In this document: piece after piece, positions 43,556-51,933 of the stretch
Position numbering within the stretch: the stretch's first letter is position 1
How the letters are laid out: each line of letters opens with the position of its first letter
Notes under the pieces: generated by a model
Seen by the model: only the letters and a program-made list of their open reading frames with translations
The model's database searches: none
Told to the model about the DNA's origin: nothing
Translations under genes and position numbers: made by a program
Assembly: GCA_964455285.1 (NCBI GenBank)
Contig: CAYVVG010000006.1
Span: 1-64,000 of the forward strand
Source of the DNA: CAIVAT01 sp964455285
GTDB lineage: Bacteria > Bacteroidota > Bacteroidia > Bacteroidales > FEN-979
Length of the DNA stretch: 64,000 bases
Direction: 5' to 3'

Positions 43556-45589
43556 TTAATTAATCTTTAGAAGCCTGGTTGTTTCCGTGCGGTCTTCGGT
43601 GACCATGCGGCACAGGTAGATTCCGGCGGGAAGAAGCTTCCCGTTATCCCCGGCGCCGCTCCAAACGACAGAATGTTTCCCCGGCTCCCGGGTTTCCGAA
43701 ACCAGGGTCCTGACCCGGATCCCCCGGCCATCGTAAATCTCCAGCAGGACTTTTCCACGGTTCTCCGGTTCGAACGACAGCGTCGTTTCCGTACGGAAAG
43801 GATTGGGATGGACGGATAACACGGCACTCCGCTGAAGTTCGGCCACCTTGCCCAGCAAATCCTGATTGATCATGATGACTACATGGAACGCCCCCGAATC
43901 GGTGGTGACCCGCATGCTGTCGGTCACGTAAACCACTGCCTGGTTCACCGGAAGCGCCATCCTCACCCGTACAGCCACGCTGTCGCCGGCGGCAACGGCA
44001 ACGGGAACCGCTGACGATATCGAATCGACATACCAGGGATAGGTATTCCCCCACATCTGCACCACGTTTAGCGAAACCGGGTCGGCCAGATAATTATGCA
44101 ACTGGGTGATTTTCCCGGTCATAACGTCATCAATTGTCGTAAACCACAGCGTGTCGGGAACCGGCGTGAGGTTGGTGTAGATGGTCTCGAAGGTGAAGGG
44201 ATCTGCGCTGCCGGTGAAGGGAGCGTTCGCGTGCCGTCCCGATGCGTCGGCGGCGGTCAGGTAATAGTTCACCGTACTGCCGCCGGATTGTCTCGGGATA
44301 ACCCCCGAATAGTTGTCCCCGGTGGTGTTGGCCATGCCTGCCGTCAGCCACGGACCGCCGTTCACCCGGTAATGGATCCACACCGAATCGGCCAGGACCG
44401 GCTGGTGGCTGCTGGCAATGATCTCCGCAAGGATCGCATAATCCTCCTCAGCAGGATGGTTTCCGAAGAGAGGGCGGTGCACGATCTGGAGCAAACCGAT
44501 GTCGGAGACCCCCATCACGCGGCAGTGAAGGGCGTCGGTGGAGAGCCAGGGAGTGCCGGGATTACCCAGGAAACCGAACACCTGGTATCCGGGCATCGCG
44601 GCTGCATACACCGCTTTTGCACTGTCGTCCCAGGGTGAATTCATGATGGGTACCAGCACTTTGTCGTTAAGGATCACCGAGTTGGTGTAAGGCTGATCCT
44701 GCGGGGTCTTGACCCGGAATACCCGGTATGGATACCCGTATGCGCAGATCTGCGAAGCCCAGTAGGCGGCGGCATTTTCCAGTGGTGTATATTCAGGATC
44801 GGTGGGTAAAGTTTGCCGGATCAGGATCTTATCGGGAGCCAGGAATTTCCCCCAGCAATCGATATGGTCGATGCTCGACTGGGTGTTGGGATCCGGAACG
44901 ACCTGGAAATTCGTGATGCCCAGGTAATCTTCCATCCGCTCGTCGATCTGCGCAGCGGTGAGGGTCGGATTTTCGACCCATACCAGGTCGGTGGATGCAG
45001 AGTTTCCGAATCCGTCGGTCATGTAGTCGCCGCCGGTCGAGATGACGTTCATCCCGAACCAGGGGATGCCCAGCATCTCGGCGAACTTCTTGGGGATCTC
45101 GTCGTCGTTGGGCCGCGGGCGGTTGTAAGGGAAATCGACAATGCCGATCTGCCTGGCGCTGTCCGATTCGAACCAGGGACCGTAATCGCGGGTCCAGTAA
45201 CTGTCGGTCGGGGCGATCAGGAAGTTGCAGTGGCTGGTGTCGACCCCGTTGCTGATGTACTGGTTGAGCACCGTGTTCTGCTGGGTGGCGTTGGCAACGA
45301 TGGTGGTGACCGTCACATCCTTTGCCATCTCCTTGATGAGCGATAACGGGATGCCGAAGGGATAGCGTACAAGCGCACCCTGCATCCGGTCGAATTCGGC
45401 TACGTTGCGTACCGGGCCCGCGGGCGGATCGGTTTCAACGAACCCGCGGCCGATGAGGTGGCGCCTCGACCACTCTTCCGGGGTCCATTCGTGCCTCAAT
45501 GGCGGGTTGTCGCCGGCAGGTTGCTCCTGCGCGCAGGTTGCGGCTGACAGAAGGATAAACAGGGATAGCAGGGTGTAGATACGGTTCAT
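43556..45589 (-). CDS. Porphyromonas-type peptidylarginine deiminase homologue, T9SS cargo
   Basis: A 677-residue secreted enzyme. Signal peptide (ends near SAATCAQ), then an agmatine-deiminase-like catalytic domain (about 55-390), an Ig-like region and a type-A T9SS sorting domain (HPNPFRTETTLSF ... PAGIYLCRM). Residues aligned with P. gingivalis PPAD are all present: Asp135 (RDYGPWF), Arg157 and Arg159 (YNRPRP), His242 and Asp244 (DHIDCWGK), Asn303 (YTNSVIL) and Cys356 (DALHCRV). Spacings differ from PPAD (130, 152, 154, 236, 238, 297, 351) by at most one. It should convert peptidyl, probably C-terminal, arginine to citrulline outside the cell. Own promoter. Confidence 0.88.
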   Translation of the reverse strand: MNRIYTLLSLFILLSAATCAQEQPAGDNPPLRHEWTPEEWSRRHLIGRGFVETDPPAGPVRNVAEFDRMQGALVRYPFGIPLSLIKEMAKDVTVTTIVANATQQNTVLNQYISNGVDTSHCNFLIAPTDSYWTRDYGPWFESDSARQIGIVDFPYNRPRPNDDEIPKKFAEMLGIPWFGMNVISTGGDYMTDGFGNSASTDLVWVENPTLTAAQIDERMEDYLGITNFQVVPDPNTQSSIDHIDCWGKFLAPDKILIRQTLPTDPEYTPLENAAAYWASQICAYGYPYRVFRVKTPQDQPYTNSVILNDKVLVPIMNSPWDDSAKAVYAAAMPGYQVFGFLGNPGTPWLSTDALHCRVMGVSDIGLLQIVHRPLFGNHPAEEDYAILAEIIASSHQPVLADSVWIHYRVNGGPWLTAGMANTTGDNYSGVIPRQSGGSTVNYYLTAADASGRHANAPFTGSADPFTFETIYTNLTPVPDTLWFTTIDDVMTGKITQLHNYLADPVSLNVVQMWGNTYPWYVDSISSAVPVAVAAGDSVAVRVRMALPVNQAVVYVTDSMRVTTDSGAFHVVIMINQDLLGKVAELQRSAVLSVHPNPFRTETTLSFEPENRGKVLLEIYDGRGIRVRTLVSETREPGKHSVVWSGAGDNGKLLPAGIYLCRMVTEDRTETTRLLKIN

Positions 45590-45608
45590 GGGAGTTCATT
45601 TGATAACA

Positions 45609-45616
45609 CAAAATTA
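45609..45616 (-). promoter_or_regulatory. Predicted -7 box (TAATTTTG) of the deiminase gene
   Basis: Exact TAnnTTTG on the minus strand, 19 bases before the ATG. Confidence 0.55.
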
Positions 45617-45651
45617 ACACTTTCACCGTCAGCGGCTACAATTAACTTCTT

Positions 45652-45659
45652 TACCTTTG
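45652..45659 (+). promoter_or_regulatory. Predicted -7 box (TACCTTTG) of the CDF gene
   Basis: Exact TAnnTTTG. The probable transcription start falls at or next to the GTG at 45666, so the message may be leaderless. The TTG at 45657 is inside the box and cannot be the start. Confidence 0.6.
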
Positions 45660-45665
45660 GTCCCC

Positions 45666-46520
45666 GTGAACCAGAAAATCCGCACGGCCCGGCTTTCCAT
45701 TCTCTCCAACACCTTGTTGATCGCGATGAAGGTGACGGTTGGATTGTTTTCCGGCTCCGTTTCCGTCCTTTCCGAAGCCATTCACTCGGCCATGGACCTG
45801 GTGGCCTCGGTAGTTGCCTGGTTATCGGTCAGGATCTCCGACACCCCGGCCGATGCGCAACATCCTTACGGGCATGGAAAATTCGAGAACATCTCGGGGG
45901 TGATTGAGGCCCTGCTCATTTTCGTGGCTGCTTTCTGGATCATCTTCGAAGCGGTGAAAAAGATCATCCACCCCGCCCCGGTCGAGTTCATCGGGTATGG
46001 TTTCCTGGTCATGATGATCAGCGCCGGGGTGAACCTCCTGGTTTCGCGCAGGCTTTACCGGGTGGCCAAAGAGACCGACTCGGTGGCGCTCGAAGCCGAC
46101 GCCCTGCACCTGAAAACCGATGTCTATACCTCGGTGGGGGTCGCAACCGGTCTCCTGCTGATGTACTTTTCGGGGATCCACCTCTTCGACCCCATCGTCG
46201 CCATCCTGGTGGCGGTGATGATCCTCAGGGAGTCGTACGAATTATTTTCACGGGCTTACGAACCCCTGCTCGACAAGTCGTTGCCGGCGCAAGAGGTGGA
46301 ACGGATCGCGGCCATCATCCGCCTCCATTGTGCCCACGGGATCAGTTTCCACGGTTTGAGAACCCGTAAAGCAGGGAATTACAAGTACGTCGATTTTCAC
46401 CTGAACCTCGATCCGGAGATGAGGGTGAGGGAGGCACACGAGATCTGCGACCGCATCGAAGAGGATATCCGTCGCGAATTCGCCACCACCGAGGTGACCA
46501 TCCATGTGGAAGACTTTTAA
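45666..46520 (+). CDS. Cation diffusion facilitator (CDF) metal transporter
   Basis: A 284-residue inner-membrane divalent-metal/proton antiporter. There are five to six membrane helices, with metal-site residues in helix 2 (SEAIHSAMDLVAS, HxxxD) and helix 5 (ALHLKTDVYTS, HxxxD), a His-containing loop QHPYGHGKFE, and a C-terminal cytosolic domain (about 205-284). HxxxD/HxxxD sites usually mean zinc, but specificity is not certain. Start GTG at 45666 keeps helix 1 complete; ATG at 45726 would cut it. Confidence 0.88.
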   Translation: MNQKIRTARLSILSNTLLIAMKVTVGLFSGSVSVLSEAIHSAMDLVASVVAWLSVRISDTPADAQHPYGHGKFENISGVIEALLIFVAAFWIIFEAVKKIIHPAPVEFIGYGFLVMMISAGVNLLVSRRLYRVAKETDSVALEADALHLKTDVYTSVGVATGLLLMYFSGIHLFDPIVAILVAVMILRESYELFSRAYEPLLDKSLPAQEVERIAAIIRLHCAHGISFHGLRTRKAGNYKYVDFHLNLDPEMRVREAHEICDRIEEDIRREFATTEVTIHVEDF

Positions 46521-46531
46521 AATAAAAAGCC

Positions 46532-46539
46532 TACTTTTG
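46532..46539 (+). promoter_or_regulatory. Predicted -7 box (TACTTTTG)
   Basis: Exact TAnnTTTG followed by GCA, 30 bases before the lytic transglycosylase start. Confidence 0.6.
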
Positions 46540-46568
46540 CAGTTATCCTATTCATCCATCGTTAAAAA

Positions 46569-48347
46569 ATGCCCGGCATGGTTGTGAAAAACGTCCCGAT
46601 CGTTGTCCTTTTAATATTGTTTCCCCTCTTGGTCAGCGCCCAGGACCTACTCCGGCCCGATTCCGCCTACTACCGGTCTCCCCGTCTGGTCGAGGACGAC
46701 CAGGTGATCGTGATGCTCGACAGCCTTGCCGCGCTGAAAGTTTTCGACGACACCCGGTTCCCGAACGCACACGAGGTGCAGACCTGGGCCAACTACACCG
46801 ACTACGAATCCCCTGTTTTCCCCGATTCGGTATATGCCGAGCGCATTGCCCAGATGAACGACCAGTCGCCCTTCGAATATGTGTACAACGGCGACGTGAA
46901 GAAATTCATCGAGCTGTATGCCTTCAAGAAACGGAAACTCACCGCCCGGATCCTGGGACTGGCCCAGATCTATTTCCCGCTCTTCGAAGAACAGCTCGAC
47001 CGTTACAACATGCCGCTGGAACTCAAATACCTGGCAGTGATCGAGTCGGCCCTCAATCCGGTCGCCAACTCCCCCGCCGGCGCCAAAGGGCTGTGGCAGT
47101 TCATGTATGGCACCGGCAAAGGTTACGGACTGAAGGTGAGCACCTATGTCGACGACCGGTTCGACCCCTACAAGTCCACCATCGCCGCCTGCGAGCACCT
47201 GAGCGACCTGTACGATATTTACGGCAGCTGGTCGCTGGCGCTGGCCGCCTACAACTCGGGCGCCGGCAATGTCAACAAAGCGATCCGCCGCTCGGGAGGA
47301 ATGAAGAATTTCTGGGCCATCAAGAAGTACCTGCCCCGCGAAACCGCATCCTATGTGCCCGCCTTCATCGCCGCCAGTTATGTGCTCAACTACGCCAACG
47401 AACACAAGATCTACCCGGTCGATCCCGGCATTCTATATTATGAAGTCGATACCGTGACGGTGCACAACCCCCTGTCGTTCGACCAGATCGCGGAGATGCT
47501 CAACATCCCCATGGATGAGATCGTCTTCCTGAACCCCAGCTTCAAATTCAAGGTCATCCCCGCCACTCCCGAAACCCCCTACAAGCTTCGGTTGCGCAAG
47601 AAACACATCGGCCCGTTCATCAACAACGAAATGGCGCTGTACAACTATAAGACCCGCGCCGGGATGGCCTCCGAAGCGCTGGCGAAGCTGGTGTCAGAAA
47701 GCTACCGCGAATCGACCCTCTATACGGTGAGGAGCGGCGAAACCGTGGCCTCCATCGCGAAGAAATTTCACATGACCACCTCCGAGGTGCGTTCGCTCAA
47801 CGGGCTGAAGAAAAACAACGTCAAGCCCGGCAAGAAGATCCTGGTCTATTCGGGCAAGGGAAAAGCCCCGTCAGAGGCGCTGGCCTCCTCCTACGTGCCT
47901 CAACCGCTGAAGAAAGACAGCACGGCCATCCAGGAACAGGGACAGCCAAAGGCCAGGGACGGGGAGAACACCGGCACCGAGGCCGGCGATCCCCCTGCCA
48001 AGGCCGCCCCGGCACCGAAATCGGTGCATGTGGTCAAAAGCGGCGAAAGCCTCGGCAGCATCTCAAAGAAATACGGCTGTACCGTGGCCGAGCTGATGAA
48101 ATGGAACGACCTGTCGAAGCAAACCCTGCTCGTGGGTCAGAAACTAAAACTGGCTTCCCGCCCCACGGCCGGATCCAAAACACAGACCGACTCCCAGAAG
48201 AGTTCCCTGTACACCATTAAATCGGGCGACACCCTGTGGGAGATCGCCGACCGGTTCGACGTCACCGTGGCCCAGCTCAAAGCCGCCAACAAACTCAAAA
48301 ACAACAGCCGCCTCAAACCCGGGCAGAAGATCAGGATCCCGAAATGA
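46569..48347 (+). CDS. LysM-containing lytic transglycosylase (MltD-like)
   Basis: A 592-residue exported muramidase-type enzyme that cleaves glycan strands to 1,6-anhydroMurNAc. Signal peptide (ends near LLVSAQ), an SLT domain (about 140-260) with catalytic Glu159 in VIESALNP and the motifs GAKGLWQFM and LALAAYNSGAGNVNKAI, then a degenerate LysM-like stretch and three clear LysM repeats (YTVRSGETVASIAKKF; HVVKSGESLGSISKKY; YTIKSGDTLWEIADRF). The second codon region has two possible ATGs (46569 and 46578); both give a good signal peptide. Confidence 0.92.
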   Translation: MPGMVVKNVPIVVLLILFPLLVSAQDLLRPDSAYYRSPRLVEDDQVIVMLDSLAALKVFDDTRFPNAHEVQTWANYTDYESPVFPDSVYAERIAQMNDQSPFEYVYNGDVKKFIELYAFKKRKLTARILGLAQIYFPLFEEQLDRYNMPLELKYLAVIESALNPVANSPAGAKGLWQFMYGTGKGYGLKVSTYVDDRFDPYKSTIAACEHLSDLYDIYGSWSLALAAYNSGAGNVNKAIRRSGGMKNFWAIKKYLPRETASYVPAFIAASYVLNYANEHKIYPVDPGILYYEVDTVTVHNPLSFDQIAEMLNIPMDEIVFLNPSFKFKVIPATPETPYKLRLRKKHIGPFINNEMALYNYKTRAGMASEALAKLVSESYRESTLYTVRSGETVASIAKKFHMTTSEVRSLNGLKKNNVKPGKKILVYSGKGKAPSEALASSYVPQPLKKDSTAIQEQGQPKARDGENTGTEAGDPPAKAAPAPKSVHVVKSGESLGSISKKYGCTVAELMKWNDLSKQTLLVGQKLKLASRPTAGSKTQTDSQKSSLYTIKSGDTLWEIADRFDVTVAQLKAANKLKNNSRLKPGQKIRIPK

Positions 48348-48408
48348 CGCGTGACGGGTCTCTTATTTCATTTCGCTGGTTCGCCATTCCGGAGCCCGGT
48401 TAACCGTT

Positions 48409-48867
48409 TCAGTTGTTCAGCCATACGTACCCGTTCAGCGAAGCCGCGATCAGCAACCAGGCGAAATAAGGCAGCAACAGGAGAGACCGTGCGTTCAACA
48501 ACGGTCTGTAATGGAATAGCATGTACCCGACGATCAGGGTCAGGGCTGTGATGAGGATCAGCCCAACGGCCACCTGGTGGAGATAGAAGAAAACGGGATT
48601 CCAGGCTACGTTCAGGATCCACTGGCAGACGAATATCCCGATCAGCATCCTTCGGTCCCCGGCGGCCGGCCACAGGGAGGCCATGTACAGGGAAAAACAG
48701 ATCATGATGGTCGTCCAGGCAAACCCGAACACCCACCCGGGAGGGGTCCAGGGCGCCTTGTTCAGTCCCGCGTACCAGTCGGACGGAACCCCCATCCGCG
48801 TAAAGATCCCGCCAATGGCAAGGGCTCCGAAATTTAAAGCAAGGAAAATAATTGTTCTGATTATCAT
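48409..48867 (-). CDS. tspO: TspO/MBR family protein
   Basis: A 152-residue protein of five membrane helices with the family elements GGIFTRMGVPSDWYAGLNKAPWTPPGWVF and, later, WNPVFFYLHQ and PYFAWLLIAASLNGYVWLNN. TspO proteins bind porphyrins and cholesterol-like ligands and are linked to oxidative or tetrapyrrole stress. Stand-alone minus-strand gene, convergent with the lytic transglycosylase. Confidence 0.94.
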   Translation of the reverse strand: MIIRTIIFLALNFGALAIGGIFTRMGVPSDWYAGLNKAPWTPPGWVFGFAWTTIMICFSLYMASLWPAAGDRRMLIGIFVCQWILNVAWNPVFFYLHQVAVGLILITALTLIVGYMLFHYRPLLNARSLLLLPYFAWLLIAASLNGYVWLNN

Positions 48868-49008
48868 AATGTTATCATTTAAATATCAACCGGTCGCTCT
48901 GCTTCTCATACCATCCCCTCCCTTTCCGAGGGTCTCTGCATTTGAAGAAAATGCCGCCGATTCCTGTTATCCGTTTCATGGTTGATGAATTGTGTGAAGG
49001 TTTTGTGA

Positions 49009-49608
49009 TCATTGGTGTGTTAGCCTTTCACCCACCCGGAACCGCACCAGGGTAAAGATCAGCGTATTTACCACGAGGATATAGAGGATGAATCCGCTGT
49101 TTGCAAAGGTTAAAGCCGGCAGGGTGAGCAGGGTAAGCACCACGCCGACCACGGTCGCCATCCAGGGCCAGGCGATCTCCGTGTCGGGGAACCGGTAGGC
49201 CTTCGCGATGGTAGGCACGGCAGCCAGCCCGTCGGCGATGATGCTGAAAAAGATGGCCACATTGCCCTCCCGGGTGATCATCCACAACACCAGTCCCGCC
49301 ACCGAAAGGACCCCGCAGATCCAGTCGAAGCGGGTCAGCTTCCATACCGCCTGCCTGTTCGAAAAGGAAGCGATGAAGACCATCAGGGGCAGAAAGCCGG
49401 TGCTGAAGGTCATCAGCGCTTCCAGCCCGACTCCCTGCCCGACCTGGGCGGAAAAGGCGATCATGGGCGCCACCGACCACAACAGAAAGGTGACACGGTT
49501 GGGCCTCACCCTGCCCCGCACCGTATCCCTCAGGTAGGCCAGCGACCCCGCGGCCCCGATGAGTGCGCCGACAATGATGAAGTTGCTGTGCAGCAATGGT
49601 AAACCCAC
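49009..49608 (-). CDS. Multi-pass membrane protein of unknown function
   Basis: A 199-residue protein with six to seven hydrophobic helices in two similar halves (VGALIGAAGSLAYLRDTVRG...PNRVTFLLWSVAPMIAF; then DGLAAVPTIAKAYRFPDTE...PWMATVVGVVLTLLTL). The repeated R-P-N-x-x-T/P-x-I-A pattern with Trp-containing helices recalls PQ-loop/SWEET-like or PnuC-like transporters, but I cannot assign a family. It is divergent from the peroxidase operon; no partner gene is adjacent. Confidence 0.7.
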   Translation of the reverse strand: MGLPLLHSNFIIVGALIGAAGSLAYLRDTVRGRVRPNRVTFLLWSVAPMIAFSAQVGQGVGLEALMTFSTGFLPLMVFIASFSNRQAVWKLTRFDWICGVLSVAGLVLWMITREGNVAIFFSIIADGLAAVPTIAKAYRFPDTEIAWPWMATVVGVVLTLLTLPALTFANSGFILYILVVNTLIFTLVRFRVGERLTHQ

Positions 49609-49752
49609 GATGGATGAGTGCGTTAACGGTCAAGACAATATCGTCAGCGATCCAAACATACGAAAAGTTCGTGACATCGCAAGCTTTCATTCACATAAGG
49701 TTACCGGGATGATTGCGATCATTCATTAAAATATTTTCAGAAAAATATTATT

Positions 49753-49770
49753 TATATCGCTCGCGATATA
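49753..49770. promoter_or_regulatory. Palindromic operator TATATCGC-TC-GCGATATA
   Basis: A perfect 8-bp-arm palindrome 11 bases upstream of the -7 box of the peroxidase operon; a weaker palindrome CGAT-ATG-ATCG lies at 49798-49808 just after the start point. The OhrR-type repressor encoded in the same operon is the likely ligand. Confidence 0.6.
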
Positions 49771-49780
49771 AAAATGTTCG

Positions 49781-49788
49781 TACATTTG
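49781..49788 (+). promoter_or_regulatory. Predicted -7 box (TACATTTG) of the peroxidase operon
   Basis: Exact TAnnTTTG between two palindromes; transcription would begin near 49795. Confidence 0.6.
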
Positions 49789-49811
49789 CATCGCATACGA
49801 TATGATCGCGC

Positions 49812-50000
49812 ATGAATATAAAACCGCCTCTCATGAACAGGATATTTCAAAAATTACAATGGGGTCATGATGTTAAAACTCATTGGATTCCCGAGATCGC
49901 ACTTGGGCTTGCCCTGGTGATCCTGCCACGTTGGAAAGCGTTGACGGGATGGTTGGCAGCAAAATACCGTCATGAGAACCGGGCAGCTATTTGGTCATGA
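49812..50000 (+). CDS. Small membrane-associated protein, possible
   Basis: A 62-codon frame between the operon promoter and the glutathione peroxidase gene, with one hydrophobic segment (IPEIALGLALVILPRW). It begins about 17 bases after the predicted transcription start, so it would be the first frame of the message. No family recognised. It could be a real small membrane protein, a leader peptide or a chance frame. A TCATGACT/AGTCATG hairpin follows it. Confidence 0.42.
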   Translation: MNIKPPLMNRIFQKLQWGHDVKTHWIPEIALGLALVILPRWKALTGWLAAKYRHENRAAIWS

Positions 50001-50064
50001 CTCTGAAAAGTCATGCAAGGGCAAGCCTAACTAACCAGTACAAACAAAAAACAAATATATAGAG

Positions 50065-50682
50065 ATGGAAACCTATGATTCAGTACCTGTGAAGAAGGAA
50101 ACTTTTAAACAAATAGTTTTACGCAAAATGTACCCGTTCATCAGGAAAATGGGGAAAAAAGGAAGGAATGGCACCGTGCTCATGAACAAGCAAAAAACAG
50201 TGCCCCTTGCTTCATTTTATGATTTAATGGCAGTGCTGAATACCGGAAACACGTTCGACTTCGCCGGCATCAGGGGCAGGAAAGTGGTCCTGGTAAATAC
50301 CGCGTCCGACTGCGGATATACAGGTCAATATGCCGAGTTGCAAACCCTGCATGAGCGGTTTGGCGACGCAATCCAGATCATCGCCTTTCCTGCCAATGAT
50401 TTTTCCGGACAGGAAAAAAGCAATGATCGTGAAATCGCACAATTCTGCCAGGTGAACTATGGTGTCACCTTTCCGGTTGCCAAAAAAGGAGTGGTCATTA
50501 AAAACTCCGGACAACAGCAGGTCTTCCGCTGGCTTACCGATAAAACATTGAATGGCTGGAACGACCATGATCCCGACTGGAACTTCGGGAAATATATCGT
50601 CAACGAAAATGGAATTCTGACCCATTATTTCGGACCCTCTGTATCACCCCTGGAAGAGGATTTTTTAAACGCTTTGAAGTAG
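50065..50682 (+). CDS. Glutathione peroxidase-family thiol peroxidase
   Basis: A 205-residue protein of the GPx family. Peroxidatic Cys83 is in NTASDCGYTGQYAELQ, the Gln of the tetrad in FPANDFSGQE, and the Trp/Asn in WNFGKYIVNENG. The 60-residue N-terminal extension before the fold (ends near TVPLASFYDL) is longer than usual and has a basic segment but no clear signal peptide. Reduces hydrogen or organic peroxides, probably with thioredoxin. Followed after 34 bases by an OhrR-like regulator gene in the same operon. Confidence 0.92.
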   Translation: METYDSVPVKKETFKQIVLRKMYPFIRKMGKKGRNGTVLMNKQKTVPLASFYDLMAVLNTGNTFDFAGIRGRKVVLVNTASDCGYTGQYAELQTLHERFGDAIQIIAFPANDFSGQEKSNDREIAQFCQVNYGVTFPVAKKGVVIKNSGQQQVFRWLTDKTLNGWNDHDPDWNFGKYIVNENGILTHYFGPSVSPLEEDFLNALK

Positions 50683-50716
50683 GAAGATCCAGAAATCCAT
50701 TTAAAAAATCTGAGGC

Positions 50717-51157
50717 ATGGAATACGAACAACTCAAACTGGAAAATCAGTTATGCTTTCCTGTGTATGCAGCATCGCGCCTGATCACAAGGGAATATCAG
50801 CCCTACCTGGAAAAACTGAAGATCACTTATCCGCAATATCTTGTTCTCATGGTCCTGTGGGAACATGACAGTCTTCCCGTGAATGATATTGCCAGGAAGC
50901 TCCTGCTTAACACCAACACCGTGACTCCGTTGCTTAAACGCATGGAACAGCTGGGGCTGATCACCAGAAAACGGTCGGACGAGGACGAACGCAAGGTTCT
51001 CGTTTGTTTGACCGATCAGGGAACAAAGTTACAAGTGGTCGCTTCCCGGATCCCGGAAGAACTGATAAAACGATTATCGGGCGGTGAGTTTAACATGGAG
51101 GATCTGGTCAAACTTAAAGAAAGTCTCCATGCTCTGATCTCCTTTTTATCCAGGTAA
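50717..51157 (+). CDS. OhrR-like MarR-family peroxide-sensing repressor
   Basis: A 146-residue winged-helix regulator. The N-terminus QLCFPVYAASRL has the conserved sensing Cys13 of OhrR proteins, and Tyr residues of the oxidised pocket occur at KITYPQYLVLMVLWE. The wing is RKRSDEDERKVLVCLT. On Cys oxidation by organic peroxide such repressors leave DNA. It is in an operon with the peroxidase and would autoregulate through the palindrome at 49753. Confidence 0.9.
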   Translation: MEYEQLKLENQLCFPVYAASRLITREYQPYLEKLKITYPQYLVLMVLWEHDSLPVNDIARKLLLNTNTVTPLLKRMEQLGLITRKRSDEDERKVLVCLTDQGTKLQVVASRIPEELIKRLSGGEFNMEDLVKLKESLHALISFLSR

Positions 51158-51170
51158 ACACAATATTCAT

Positions 51171-51318
51171 TGACGGACGCATCGAGATGCGTCCCTACCA
51201 TTCACGGACGGACGCATCACTCACGACGGACGCATCGAGATGCGTCCCTACCATTCACGGACCGACGCATCATTCACGGACGGACGCATCACGATGCGTC
51301 CCTACGAGTCACGGCTCA
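51171..51318. repeat. REP-like palindrome array GGACGCATC-NN-GATGCGTCC
   Basis: Three complete 20-bp palindromes at 51175-51194, 51228-51247 and 51282-51301, each followed by CTACCATTCACG or a variant, alternating with half units (GGACGCATCACTCAC, CGACGCATCATTCAC). The array fills the spacer between the ohrR-like and marR genes and could form strong hairpins in RNA. Confidence 0.85.
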
Positions 51319-51332
51319 CAATTTTTTCCATT

Positions 51333-51351
51333 TAGTTGCATATGTCAACTA
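51333..51351. promoter_or_regulatory. Candidate MarR operator TAGTTG-N7-CAACTA
   Basis: A palindrome with 6-bp arms and a CATATGT centre, 38 bases before the marR start. Similar TTGnnATATnnCAA sites are typical of MarR-family proteins, so autoregulation of the efflux operon is likely. Confidence 0.55.
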
Positions 51352-51389
51352 TTTGTTGTTTCTTTGCAAAAAAATTCAAACCGACTCCC

Positions 51390-51833
51390 ATGGCACAGCC
51401 CAGGACCCAGTTTTTCGAGATCAAGAACCTCATCCGCGACATCTTCCGGGTTTTCATGAACCGGATCAACGAAAGGATGGGAGAGGAGGTGAAACTGACC
51501 CATGAACAGTTCGCCGTGCTTTTCCATATCAGTGAAATGGAGGATGAAGTTTCGCAACAGGAGATGGCCGAACGGCTGAAAAAGGACAAATCGGTCATCC
51601 TTCGCATGGTGGACGCCCTCGAGGAGAGGAACCTCGTGCGGCGGGGGACCGACCCGACCGACCGCCGTAAGAACTGCCTGATGCTGACCAAGAACGGCAC
51701 ACGGCTCATCGAAGGGTACAAAGCGATCGGACTGGAGATCATCGACCAGATCCACCAGGGGATCGACGAAAAGGACCTCGACACTTTTTACCGCGTCGTC
51801 GGACTGCTGCGCAACAATACAAGCCAAATTTGA
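51390..51833 (+). CDS. MarR-family transcriptional regulator of an RND efflux operon
   Basis: A 147-residue winged-helix protein (HEQFAVLFHISEMEDEVSQQEMAERLKKDKSVILRMVDALEERNLVRR, wing GTDPTDRRKNCLMLT). I chose ATG at 51390 (MAQPRTQFF) over the longer frame from 51336, which would start inside the palindromic operator. It is 100 bases before the TolC gene and probably represses the efflux operon, responding to an efflux substrate. Confidence 0.87.
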   Translation: MAQPRTQFFEIKNLIRDIFRVFMNRINERMGEEVKLTHEQFAVLFHISEMEDEVSQQEMAERLKKDKSVILRMVDALEERNLVRRGTDPTDRRKNCLMLTKNGTRLIEGYKAIGLEIIDQIHQGIDEKDLDTFYRVVGLLRNNTSQI

Positions 51834-51933
51834 AACCTGCAATCGATTCGTTGACATTATCTACTGTTGCTTCCATCTACTAAACAAACTGCCCCTCAAC
51901 CGATTCTATTCTTCCACTGTTAATTCCACCTCT

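Noticed and set aside
49753..49808. Riboswitch or attenuator upstream of the peroxidase gene
   Set aside because: The palindromes lie around the promoter and look like protein-binding sites; no conserved riboswitch core was seen.
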